From Bacteroidota bacterium (lineage in GTDB: Bacteria; Bacteroidota; Bacteroidia; Flavobacteriales_D; Sanyastnellaceae): a stretch of DNA of 37,979 nucleotides. Shown here one piece after another: positions 1-6,558 of this stretch. Each line of letters opens with the position of its first letter. The stretch's first letter is position 1. The notes beneath the pieces were generated by a model. The model did no database searches. It saw only the letters and a program-made list of their open reading frames with translations, and was not told the DNA's origin. The position numbers and the translations under genes are program-made. The DNA is taken from assembly GCA_016868835.1 (NCBI GenBank), contig VGFR01000006.1, forward strand, positions 1 through 37,979, written 5' to 3'.

Positions 1-1065
1 TGTATCTAGTCTAGTGAAAAGCTGTTCACCCGCATCGTCAAATTCATCGTGAACATCCCCAACTATTTCCTGTAATATGTCCTGTAAGGTCACCAAACCA
101 ACGGTAGTTCCATACTCATCCACAACCAAAGCCATATGCTTTTTCGTTCGTTGAAACTCCTCAAGTAAATCATCTATCTGCTTCGTCTCTGGAATGAAAA
201 AAACATCTCGGGCGAATTCCCACCAAACACAATTTTCATCATCCAATTGACCCAGTAAATCCTTTGTATGTAAAATACCAACAACCTCATCTTGCGACTC
301 GGTATATACCGGAATTCGCGAAAATCCTGAATCTAAAATGACCCGTTTTACCTCATGTATATTCCATGCCCGATTGAGAAAAACAATGTCTGTTCTCGAG
401 GTCATAATTTGAACCACTTCCTTCTCACCGAATGTAACTATTCCTTCCAAAATTCGATTCTCCTCTTCACTTCTATTTTCATCTTGCGTTAATTCCAACG
501 CATGACCCAATTCATCAACGGAAATGTTCTCCGACTTCTCTTTATTTGATCGATCAAACCAACGGTTTATTCCTAATAGCAGCCATATAAATGGACTAAA
601 TACACTATCCAAAGCGAGAAAAAGAGACGCAACACGTCTCGTAATCCTCAGATTATTCGTGGTGGCATACACCTTTGGAATGATCTCTCCAAAAAGCAAT
701 ATCAAAGTTGTCACGCCAACAACATTGAATAAAAACACCACCCATTCTTCCCAATTCTTTTGACTTAACCATGAATTCACCAACTCCGAAGTAAGAATCA
801 CTACTGCAATATTCGCTAAATTATTTCCCACTAAAATTGACGCTATGAGACGCTTCGTTGCTAATTCGGCATTGGGAGATCGAAGTAATTTCAACACATT
901 TTTAGAACTCACATCTTCACTTTCTTCCAACTCCTTCAACTGTGCCGGGGTCAATGAAAATAAGGCCACTTCAGAAGCACTCATAACAGCACTTCCCAAT
1001 AAAAAAAGCAGCACAAGCGCCCAAGGGCCTGTGCTGCTGAGGAATGCTATAACTTCAGATGACAT
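1..1065 (-). CDS. gldE: Gliding motility-associated protein GldE, CNNM/CBS family (C-terminal part beyond the window)
   Basis: The reverse strand is open from an ATG at 1065 to the left edge, giving 355 residues without a stop. The N-terminus holds several hydrophobic segments of a DUF21/CNNM transmembrane domain, including one with the FGEIIPK motif. A pair of CBS domains follows at about residues 205-325, with the CBS-type motifs SRIPVYTES and LVVDEYGT. The CorC/HlyC C-terminal domain should lie outside the window. An in-frame stop about 30 bases upstream of the ATG fixes the start. In Bacteroidota, a protein of this architecture next to ssb and mutY is GldE, an inner-membrane protein needed for gliding or T9SS function, probably working with GldD. 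The name rests on architecture and gene order; a general CorC-like ion transporter is the alternative. Confidence 0.88.
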   Translation of the reverse strand, partial: MSSEVIAFLSSTGPWALVLLFLLGSAVMSASEVALFSLTPAQLKELEESEDVSSKNVLKLLRSPNAELATKRLIASILVGNNLANIAVVILTSELVNSWLSQKNWEEWVVFLFNVVGVTTLILLFGEIIPKVYATTNNLRITRRVASLFLALDSVFSPFIWLLLGINRWFDRSNKEKSENISVDELGHALELTQDENRSEEENRILEGIVTFGEKEVVQIMTSRTDIVFLNRAWNIHEVKRVILDSGFSRIPVYTESQDEVVGILHTKDLLGQLDDENCVWWEFARDVFFIPETKQIDDLLEEFQRTKKHMALVVDEYGTTVGLVTLQDILQEIVGDVHDEFDDAGEQLFTRLDT

Positions 1066-1118
1066 TTTGCTGAAAAATTTCAGTAAAGGTAATCAATCCA
1101 AATTAGCAGAACTTCGGT

Positions 1119-1484
1119 CTAAGCCGCAGCAACCTCTTCACTCTTCTTCGCAGACTGAAGAATACTCACTTCGTCAGCTACAATCTCAGTCACGCTTTTT
1201 TCCTCGCCAGACTTCGACTTGTAAGACTTCGACTTCAACCTCCCTTCTACATACAACAGCATACCCTTCTTCACGAATTGCTCCATGTAATTTACACCGG
1301 AACCCTTCCTAACCACAACCTGATGCCACTCCGTTTGTTCCTGTTTCGCTCCAGCGGCATCTTTCCAGGTTTCTTTTGTTGCAAGAGACACTTGCACAAG
1401 TTTTCCACCATTTTCAAATGATTTTACTTCGGGGTTTTTGCCCACGTGACCAACTAAGATCACTTTGTTTACATTGTTTGACAT
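1119..1484 (-). CDS. ssb: Single-stranded DNA-binding protein
   Basis: The 121-residue product is a single OB-fold domain. It starts NKVILVGHVGKNPEVK, has the core TEWHQVVVRK and continues YVEGRLKSKSY, all typical of bacterial SSB. It coats single-stranded DNA during replication, repair and recombination. The gene lies between mutY upstream and gldE downstream on the same strand, the usual Bacteroidota order. The C-terminus is odd: it ends KKSEEVAAA about 10 residues after the OB fold, with no disordered linker and no acidic DDDxPF-like tip, which in most SSBs recruits partner proteins. No in-frame continuation past the stop restores a tip. This may be a short or accessory SSB; the OB-fold identification is firm. 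Confidence 0.93.
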   Translation of the reverse strand: MSNNVNKVILVGHVGKNPEVKSFENGGKLVQVSLATKETWKDAAGAKQEQTEWHQVVVRKGSGVNYMEQFVKKGMLLYVEGRLKSKSYKSKSGEEKSVTEIVADEVSILQSAKKSEEVAAA

Positions 1485-1508
1485 AAAAAATTGTTTTTGA
1501 TTTGAAGG

Positions 1509-1540
1509 CGAAACTAGACCGCTTCAGAACCACCCACAAT
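1509..1540 (-). promoter_or_regulatory. Candidate promoter of ssb
   Basis: On the reverse strand, ATTG (1537-1540) is followed after 20 bases by TAGTTTCG (1509-1516). This resembles the Bacteroidota sigma-A pattern TTTG-N19-TAnnTTTG with one mismatch in each box. It lies in the 62-base gap between mutY and ssb, with its 3' edge 24 bases before the ssb ATG. Confidence 0.4.
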
Positions 1541-1546
1541 TTCTGC

Positions 1547-2584
1547 TTATGCAACAACCGTATAGCGTTTTTCCAGATAATTTTTCAGAAGTGTACTAAT
1601 ACCCAACACCTTCAATTCATTCAAGGTTATCCACTGAAATTCATTGCTTGGCATATGTTCACATAACACTTTGTAGAACCGAGCCTGAATTTTTCTGTGA
1701 CTCAACAAATGCCGCGTTTCATGGCAAAACTCCAATTCACCTTGAACCCCCCAATCACGCAGTTGATTCACAATTTCATCTATTGTCATTTCCTGTTCAG
1801 TAGAACAAGAAGGCAGGTCGTAAAGCCCGGCCCATATGCCATTATTCGAACGTCTCACGAAAGCTACTTTTCCAGCTACATGAAGTTCGAAATAAGTCAA
1901 AGCCATTGCACTCACTTTCACTTTCGTTTTTTTAACAGGATAATTAGTTGCATTACCCTCTGCGTTGGCCTTACATGAATTTTGTAAGGGACATTCTTCA
2001 CATTTCGGAGATTTTGGAGTGCATACCAAGGCTCCCAATTCCATCATACTTTGATTGAAAATATCTGGAGAATCTGCCGGTATCCATTGATTCAAAAGCG
2101 CTTGAAATTCATTTCGAGTTGAAGCAGCATCAATCGGAAGATGGCTTCCCAACCACCGACTTAAAACACGGAAAACGTTGCCGTCCAAAACGGCCACCTG
2201 TTCTTGATATGCAAATGAGGCAATGGCCGCCGCTGTATACGGACCCACTCCCTTCAATTTCAAAAGTGCCTCATATGTAGAAGGGAACCCTCCTATCTCC
2301 GTTACATGCAAAGCGGTTGCATGTAGGTTTCTTCCCCTGCTGTAATAACCCAACCCCTGCCACATAGCCAAAACCTCGTCTAAGTGGGCTTTCGCCAAAT
2401 CTTGAACCCGCGGAAAAGCTTCTACAAACTTGTAATAATAAGCCAAGCCTTGATCAACCCTGGTCTGCTGCAGAATGATTTCTGACAACCAGATGCAATA
2501 GGGATCTCGGCTATTTCTCCAAGGCAAATCCCTCTTGTTGCCCCCGTACCAGAATAAAAGAGATTGAATGTCAGCGTTTTTCAT
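1547..2584 (-). CDS. mutY: A/G-specific adenine glycosylase MutY
   Basis: This 345-residue base-excision repair enzyme removes adenine mispaired with 8-oxoguanine. Visible features are the helix-hairpin-helix LKGVGPYTAAAIASFAY near residues 109-126, the catalytic Asp134 in AVLDGNVFR, Glu35 in SEIILQQTRVDQ, and a [4Fe-4S] ligand set C188-x6-C195-x2-C198-x5-C204. The C-terminal 120 residues fit the NUDIX-like domain that recognises 8-oxoG and include a conserved-type HLLSHRKI segment. The length matches the family. It is transcribed divergently from the HU gene across 84 bases and precedes ssb and gldE on the same strand. Confidence 0.97.
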   Translation of the reverse strand: MKNADIQSLLFWYGGNKRDLPWRNSRDPYCIWLSEIILQQTRVDQGLAYYYKFVEAFPRVQDLAKAHLDEVLAMWQGLGYYSRGRNLHATALHVTEIGGFPSTYEALLKLKGVGPYTAAAIASFAYQEQVAVLDGNVFRVLSRWLGSHLPIDAASTRNEFQALLNQWIPADSPDIFNQSMMELGALVCTPKSPKCEECPLQNSCKANAEGNATNYPVKKTKVKVSAMALTYFELHVAGKVAFVRRSNNGIWAGLYDLPSCSTEQEMTIDEIVNQLRDWGVQGELEFCHETRHLLSHRKIQARFYKVLCEHMPSNEFQWITLNELKVLGISTLLKNYLEKRYTVVA

Positions 2585-2593
2585 TGGAAAGGG

Positions 2594-2623
2594 TTTGTTT
2601 TTAAGATTTTAGCCGTATATTCG
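2594..2623 (+). promoter_or_regulatory. Promoter of the HU operon
   Basis: TTTG at 2594-2597 is followed after 18 bases by TATATTCG at 2616-2623, one base off the Bacteroidota -7 consensus TAnnTTTG and within the usual spacing. The start codon of the HU gene is 45 bases downstream, leaving an AT-rich leader of about 40 nt. Confidence 0.6.
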
Positions 2624-2668
2624 CGCTCCCAAATTTGAGGAAAATTTAGCAAATAAATAAGGATTAAG

Positions 2669-2968
2669 ATGACGAAAGCAGATATTGTTACAGAGATTTC
2701 GAACAAAACTGGAATTGATCGAAACGACGTGTTGGCTATAGTAGAAGGCTTTATGGGAACGGTTAAGAAATCAATGGAAGCCGGAGAAAATGTGTACTTG
2801 CGTGGTTTCGGGAGTTTCATAGTTAAAAAGCGTGCAGCGAAGTTGGGAAGGAACATTTTGGCAAAAACAACCGTTTCCATTCCTGCTCACTACATTCCAG
2901 CTTTCAAACCAGCGAAAGAGTTTGTAGATTCAGTGAAGGAAAAGGTGAAAGTTGCGGGAAATGCGTAA
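2669..2968 (+). CDS. HU/IHF-family DNA-binding protein
   Basis: The 99-residue product is a histone-like nucleoid protein that binds and bends DNA as a dimer. The N-terminal helices (MTKADIVTEISNKTGIDRND) and the core ENVYLRGFGSFIVKKR are characteristic of the family. The arm region carries the GRN and IPAHYIPAFKPAKEF motifs, the last like the P-x-FKP-x-K signature of HU/IHF. It is about nine residues longer than E. coli HU at the lysine-rich C-terminus. It opens a plus-strand operon with a TPR gene whose start overlaps its last codons and a 31-residue basic protein. HU and IHF subunits cannot be told apart with confidence here. Confidence 0.95.
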   Translation: MTKADIVTEISNKTGIDRNDVLAIVEGFMGTVKKSMEAGENVYLRGFGSFIVKKRAAKLGRNILAKTTVSIPAHYIPAFKPAKEFVDSVKEKVKVAGNA

Positions 2969-3545
2969 ATCCTATGTAATAGGGCTATTGATGTTACTGA
3001 GCAGTATGCTCATCGTTCTTTTTTTATTACTTCCAAAACACCCGCCTTTAACGGAAGATCTGCGTTTAAAGCAAGCTGTGAATATTGTAAGCAGCGGACC
3101 CATGAACAGCATGGAATCTCCTATGGTTGGTATTGGAATTCTAAAGGATTTGGTGGAAGAAAATCCTTCAAATGATAAGGCGCTATTCCAACTCGGAAAA
3201 TTTGCGCATCAATCAGGGCAGTATGATAAAGCCATTGAATGGTTCAATAAAGTACTTGCTGTAAATTCCAACCATTTACCTTCTTGGGTGTTGAAGGGAG
3301 AGAGTGAATTGAACACCGGTAAAACCAGTGAAGCACTACAGTCTTTTGAATCGGCATTACGCATAGATTCAACCGAAACCAATGCTTTGTTTTATGCGGG
3401 AAGAGTTTATGAGTTCGAAGGGAATTTAGCCATGGCCAATGCGCGCTACAAGCAGTTCCTTCGAAACAACAAAGAAGAAAGTGAGATCAATGACAGTGTG
3501 AAAGTGTTTGTAAAACGAATAGATACTAAATTAAATAATAAGTAA
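2961..3545 (+). CDS. Membrane-anchored TPR protein
   Basis: The product has about 194 residues, starting at the ATG that overlaps the last 8 nt of the HU gene. An upstream in-frame TTG at 2952 is possible, but the ATG preceded by GCGGGAA is a better start. A hydrophobic N-terminal segment (VIGLLMLLSSMLIVLFLLLP) looks like an uncleaved signal anchor, which would leave the rest in the periplasm. Residues from about 75 to 175 hold tandem tetratricopeptide repeats (for example ALFQLGKFAHQSGQYDKAIEWFNKVLAV), which usually bind partner proteins. A TPR gene directly after HU and before RNase G is common in Bacteroidota, but its specific role is unknown to me. The TPR assignment is firm; function is not assigned. 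Confidence 0.88.
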   Translation: MRKSYVIGLLMLLSSMLIVLFLLLPKHPPLTEDLRLKQAVNIVSSGPMNSMESPMVGIGILKDLVEENPSNDKALFQLGKFAHQSGQYDKAIEWFNKVLAVNSNHLPSWVLKGESELNTGKTSEALQSFESALRIDSTETNALFYAGRVYEFEGNLAMANARYKQFLRNNKEESEINDSVKVFVKRIDTKLNNK

Positions 3546-3546
3546 T

Positions 3547-3642
3547 ATGCCTTGCGGTAAAAAAAGAAAGCGCCATAAAATGGCCACGCACAAAAGAAAG
3601 AAGCGTCTAAGAAAGAATCGTCACAAAAAGAAGACTCGCTAG
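3547..3642 (+). CDS. Small basic protein of the AURKAIP1/COX24 family
   Basis: This 31-residue ORF begins 1 nt after the TPR gene stop and ends at TAG 3640-3642. It is extremely basic: MPCGKKRKRHKMATHKRKKR followed by LRKNRHKKKTR. This sequence type recurs in Bacteroidota at this position and is annotated as an AURKAIP1/COX24-domain protein, the family of mitochondrial ribosomal protein mS38. The likely role is a small ribosome-associated protein; that is inference from family membership and composition. It is easily missed because of its length. An alternative of no coding function is unlikely given the tight fit after the TPR gene and the matching residues. Confidence 0.88.
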   Translation: MPCGKKRKRHKMATHKRKKRLRKNRHKKKTR

Positions 3643-3650
3643 TCTTCTTT
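3627..3650 (+). terminator. Stem-loop at the end of the small basic protein gene
   Basis: AAAGAAGACT (3627-3636) and AGTCTTCTTT (3641-3650) form a perfect 10-bp stem with loop CGCT; the TAG stop spans the loop and the second arm. The stem is AT-rich and has no strong U tract after it, so it may be an RNA-stabilising or attenuating hairpin rather than a full terminator. Confidence 0.4.
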
Positions 3651-3673
3651 ATGAAGATAATCTTGTACGACAC

Positions 3674-3700
3674 GGAAGGTTCCTTCGGGCTCCTTCCTTG
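3674..3700 (+). terminator. Second stem-loop before rng
   Basis: GGAAGG (3674-3679) can pair with CCTTCC (3692-3697), followed by TTGTTGTGCTT. With the hairpin at 3627-3650 it forms a tandem structure in the 80-base gap between the small basic protein gene and rng. It may end the HU operon or modulate read-through into rng. The loop is long and the U tract interrupted. Confidence 0.3.
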
Positions 3701-3722
3701 TTGTGCTTAATTCTACTCAAAC

Positions 3723-5276
3723 TTGAACGCTGAACTCGTTATTCACTCATCAGCCAAGGGCATTGAGATTGCCTTGTTACATGATAAAATTCTTGTTGAA
3801 TTGCATCGTGAAGAAAGCAACACTCAATTCGCTGTGGGCGATATTTATTTAGGTCGAATCCGTAAGATGGTTCCCCACCTCAATGCCACATTTATTGATG
3901 TAGGTTATGATAAGGACGCTTTCTTGCATTTTTTGGACCTAGGCCCTCATTTTCCAACCGTAAACAAATTTGTTCGTCGGGTCTTAGGTGGTGAGAAAGT
4001 GAATGCCGATTTATCTGGTATTTCAAAGGAGCCGGAACTTAAAAAAGACGGTGTTATCAAAGACGCCATTGGACAGGGTAATGCCATTCTTGTGCAAATT
4101 GCGAAGGAACCCATCTCGGCGAAAGGTCCTCGATTGACAGCCGAAATTACCTTGGCAGGAAGGTACCTGGTTCTTGTTCCCTTCTCGAATAAAGTTTCAC
4201 TTTCCAGTAGAATTACAAACGAAGAAGAACGTGACCGCTTGAAGAAGCTCATGCAAAAAATTCGCCCACAAAACATGGGTGTTATTGTGCGCACTCAAGC
4301 TGTTGATACCAGTGTAGCCGAATTAGATCAAGATTTAACAGATCTCCTGCATCGTTGGGAAGAGATGGTGAAAAATCTAAAAAACCAACAGCCTCCGAAG
4401 CGTATTTTAAGTGAGATTAAGAAAACATCTTCTGTTCTTCGCGATCTTTTGTCAGATCAGTTCACTGCCATTCATGTGAACGACGAAAAGATGTATCATG
4501 AAATTCGCAACTATCTGAAAAGTATTGCGCCAGAGCAAGAGGGGATTGTGAAGCTTCACAAGTTGAATGACTTGTTCGACGCGTTTAATATTTACCGTCA
4601 ATTAAAATCAGGTTTCGCGAAACAAGTCAATCTAAAATCTGGAGCCTACCTAATTGTTGAGCATACCGAGGCCATGCACGTCATTGATGTGAACAGCGGG
4701 AATAGAAAAAGTGCTTCAGCGAAAGACCAAGAAGAGAATGCGCTTCAAACCAACATGGAATGTGCGAAAGAAATAGCTCGATTGCTTCGTCTACGCGACA
4801 TGGGAGGGATTATTTGTGTTGATTTCATAGACATGCAGCAGAAAGAGAATCAGAAAAAGCTGCATGATGCTCTGAAAGAATTCATGAAGGGTGATAAAGC
4901 GAAGCACAATGTTTTGGCTCCAAGTAGATTTGGAGTAGTTGAAATTACCCGCGAGCGTGTTAAGCCCGTGACCGAGGTTGAGACCACCGAAAGTTGTCCG
5001 TCTTGCAATGGAACAGGAAAAGTTGAATCGGCTTTGCTTTTCGAAGATGAAATCGAAAACAGCATTCGTTTAATTATACAGAATTCCGGACTGAAGCACA
5101 TTCAGGTTGCGGTTCACCCCATATTGGCAGCATACCTTACGAAAGGTTGGTGGTTCAACACCATTTTAGCCAAATGGAAAAAACGTTTTGCAATCAAAAT
5201 TGATTTGATATCATCAAGTAACAACGCATTACTTGAAGTTCAGTATTTCGATTCGAACGGAGAGGCAATTAAGTAA
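3723..5276 (+). CDS. rng: Ribonuclease G (RNase E/G family)
   Basis: The 517-residue endoribonuclease acts in rRNA maturation and mRNA decay, cutting single-stranded AU-rich sites with 5'-monophosphate preference. An S1-like domain covers about residues 36-130 (VGDIYLGRIRKMVPHLNATFIDVG). Catalytic metal ligands are Asp322 in HVIDVNSGNR and Asp367 in IICVDFIDM. The Zn-link motif CPSC is at 425-428, followed by NGTGKVES. There is no long C-terminal scaffold, so it is RNase G rather than RNase E. The start is a TTG; the first residues MNAELVIHSS align with the family and no ATG is nearby, so a weak start codon seems real. The HD gene follows after 13 bases. Confidence 0.96.
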   Translation: MNAELVIHSSAKGIEIALLHDKILVELHREESNTQFAVGDIYLGRIRKMVPHLNATFIDVGYDKDAFLHFLDLGPHFPTVNKFVRRVLGGEKVNADLSGISKEPELKKDGVIKDAIGQGNAILVQIAKEPISAKGPRLTAEITLAGRYLVLVPFSNKVSLSSRITNEEERDRLKKLMQKIRPQNMGVIVRTQAVDTSVAELDQDLTDLLHRWEEMVKNLKNQQPPKRILSEIKKTSSVLRDLLSDQFTAIHVNDEKMYHEIRNYLKSIAPEQEGIVKLHKLNDLFDAFNIYRQLKSGFAKQVNLKSGAYLIVEHTEAMHVIDVNSGNRKSASAKDQEENALQTNMECAKEIARLLRLRDMGGIICVDFIDMQQKENQKKLHDALKEFMKGDKAKHNVLAPSRFGVVEITRERVKPVTEVETTESCPSCNGTGKVESALLFEDEIENSIRLIIQNSGLKHIQVAVHPILAAYLTKGWWFNTILAKWKKRFAIKIDLISSSNNALLEVQYFDSNGEAIK

Positions 5277-5289
5277 ATACCTTTACAGC

Positions 5290-6507
5290 ATGTTAAAGCG
5301 GAAAATGATCAATGATCCAGTTTATGGATTCGTCACCATTCGACATGGGTTTGTGTTGGACTTGATAAACCATCAATATTTCCAGCGCCTTCGTAGAATT
5401 ACACAATTGGGGCTCTCTCATTTGGTGTATCCTGGTGCTGGACACAATCGCTTTCAACATGCTATGGGTGCTATGCATTTGATGCAGAATGCCATTGACG
5501 AATTAAGGTTGAAAGGACATTCTATTTCCAATGAAGAAGAGGTGGGTTTGCTTTGTGCCATTTTACTTCATGACATTGGCCATGGGCCATTCAGTCATGC
5601 TCTTGAGAGCTCAATTGTGAATGAGGTTCATCATGAACACATTTCTTCATTCGCCATGGAGCGTTTGAGTCAGAAGTTTAAAGGGAAGCTTGATCTTACT
5701 CTAGAAATATTCAACGGAACCTATCCGAGAAAATTCATGCATCAATTGGTAAGTAGTCAGCTCGACATGGATCGGTTAGATTATTTAGCTCGCGACAGTT
5801 TTTTCAGTGGCGTAGTTGAGGGTCAGGTTGGAAGTGAGCGATTGATTAAGATGCTTGATGTGGTGAATGATCAGTTGGTGGTGGAAGAGAAGGGCATTTA
5901 TTCCATAGAGAAATTCATTGTTGCGCGTAGGTTCATGTATTGGCAAGTGTACTTGCACAAAACCGTTTTAAGTGCCGAATACATGTTGGTGAATGCCTTA
6001 CGCAGAGCGAAGCAGTTGGCAGATCAGGGTGAACAGTTGTGGGCGTCACCGGCATTGCAATATTTCTTGAACAACAAGATCTCGTTGTCGCATTTTGAAG
6101 AAGGTGACGAAGCGTTCGAGATGTTTATGAAGTTAGATGACATTGACATTTTGGGGGCTTTGAAGGTGTGGACTTCGCATTCCGATTTTGTTTTGAGTCA
6201 ACTGTCAACGCGCATTGTCGAGCGCCGGCTTTTCAAGATTGAGATTTCGCGCAATGAAATTCCTGAGAGCAGCATTCAGCAAGCTATTCAGAATATTCAA
6301 AATCAGTATAGCATCTCAGCTGAAGAAGCTCGCTATTTCGTGTTGAATGGAAAAGTCGACAACCGTGCATACAACAGCATGAATGAGGGCATTTTGGTGA
6401 AAATGAAAAACGGCGAAATCATTGATGCTGCTAAAGCAAGTGATCATGATAATCTTTCGGCGCTTAGCGCACCGGTAGAAAAATATTTTCTAGCGAAGGG
6501 GATTTAG
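5290..6507 (+). CDS. HD-domain phosphohydrolase
   Basis: The product has 405 residues from the ATG at 5290 (MLKRKMINDPVYGFV). An upstream in-frame start at 5233 would overlap rng and add 19 residues unlike the family, so I reject it. Metal-binding HD residues are His57 in RFQHAMG, His94-Asp95 in LLHDIGHGPFSH, and a later Asp in the DMDRLDYLARD segment. This is the arrangement of the SAMHD1/dGTPase-like superfamily, which hydrolyses nucleotides or related phosphates. The substrate is not known. It sits 13 bases after rng in the same direction, so the two are probably cotranscribed. Confidence 0.93.
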   Translation: MLKRKMINDPVYGFVTIRHGFVLDLINHQYFQRLRRITQLGLSHLVYPGAGHNRFQHAMGAMHLMQNAIDELRLKGHSISNEEEVGLLCAILLHDIGHGPFSHALESSIVNEVHHEHISSFAMERLSQKFKGKLDLTLEIFNGTYPRKFMHQLVSSQLDMDRLDYLARDSFFSGVVEGQVGSERLIKMLDVVNDQLVVEEKGIYSIEKFIVARRFMYWQVYLHKTVLSAEYMLVNALRRAKQLADQGEQLWASPALQYFLNNKISLSHFEEGDEAFEMFMKLDDIDILGALKVWTSHSDFVLSQLSTRIVERRLFKIEISRNEIPESSIQQAIQNIQNQYSISAEEARYFVLNGKVDNRAYNSMNEGILVKMKNGEIIDAAKASDHDNLSALSAPVEKYFLAKGI

Positions 6508-6516
6508 TTAACTGGC

Positions 6517-6558
6517 ATTGCTTTTCGGTAAACGTTCGAAAAACCTTCGTAAAGCAAT
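6517..6558. terminator. Stem-loop between convergent genes
   Basis: ATTGCTTT (6517-6524) and AAAGCAAT (6551-6558) form an 8-bp perfect stem enclosing a 26-base loop with a further GGT/ACC pairing. It occupies the 50-base gap between the HD gene (plus) and the T9SS protein gene (minus). Position suggests a shared terminator; the stem is AT-rich. Confidence 0.45.

Noticed and set aside
845-1312. 155-codon plus-strand frame across the gldE/ssb genes
   Set aside because: It is antisense to two recognised genes, its translation is Ser/Thr-rich and low-complexity without family motifs, and no promoter precedes it.
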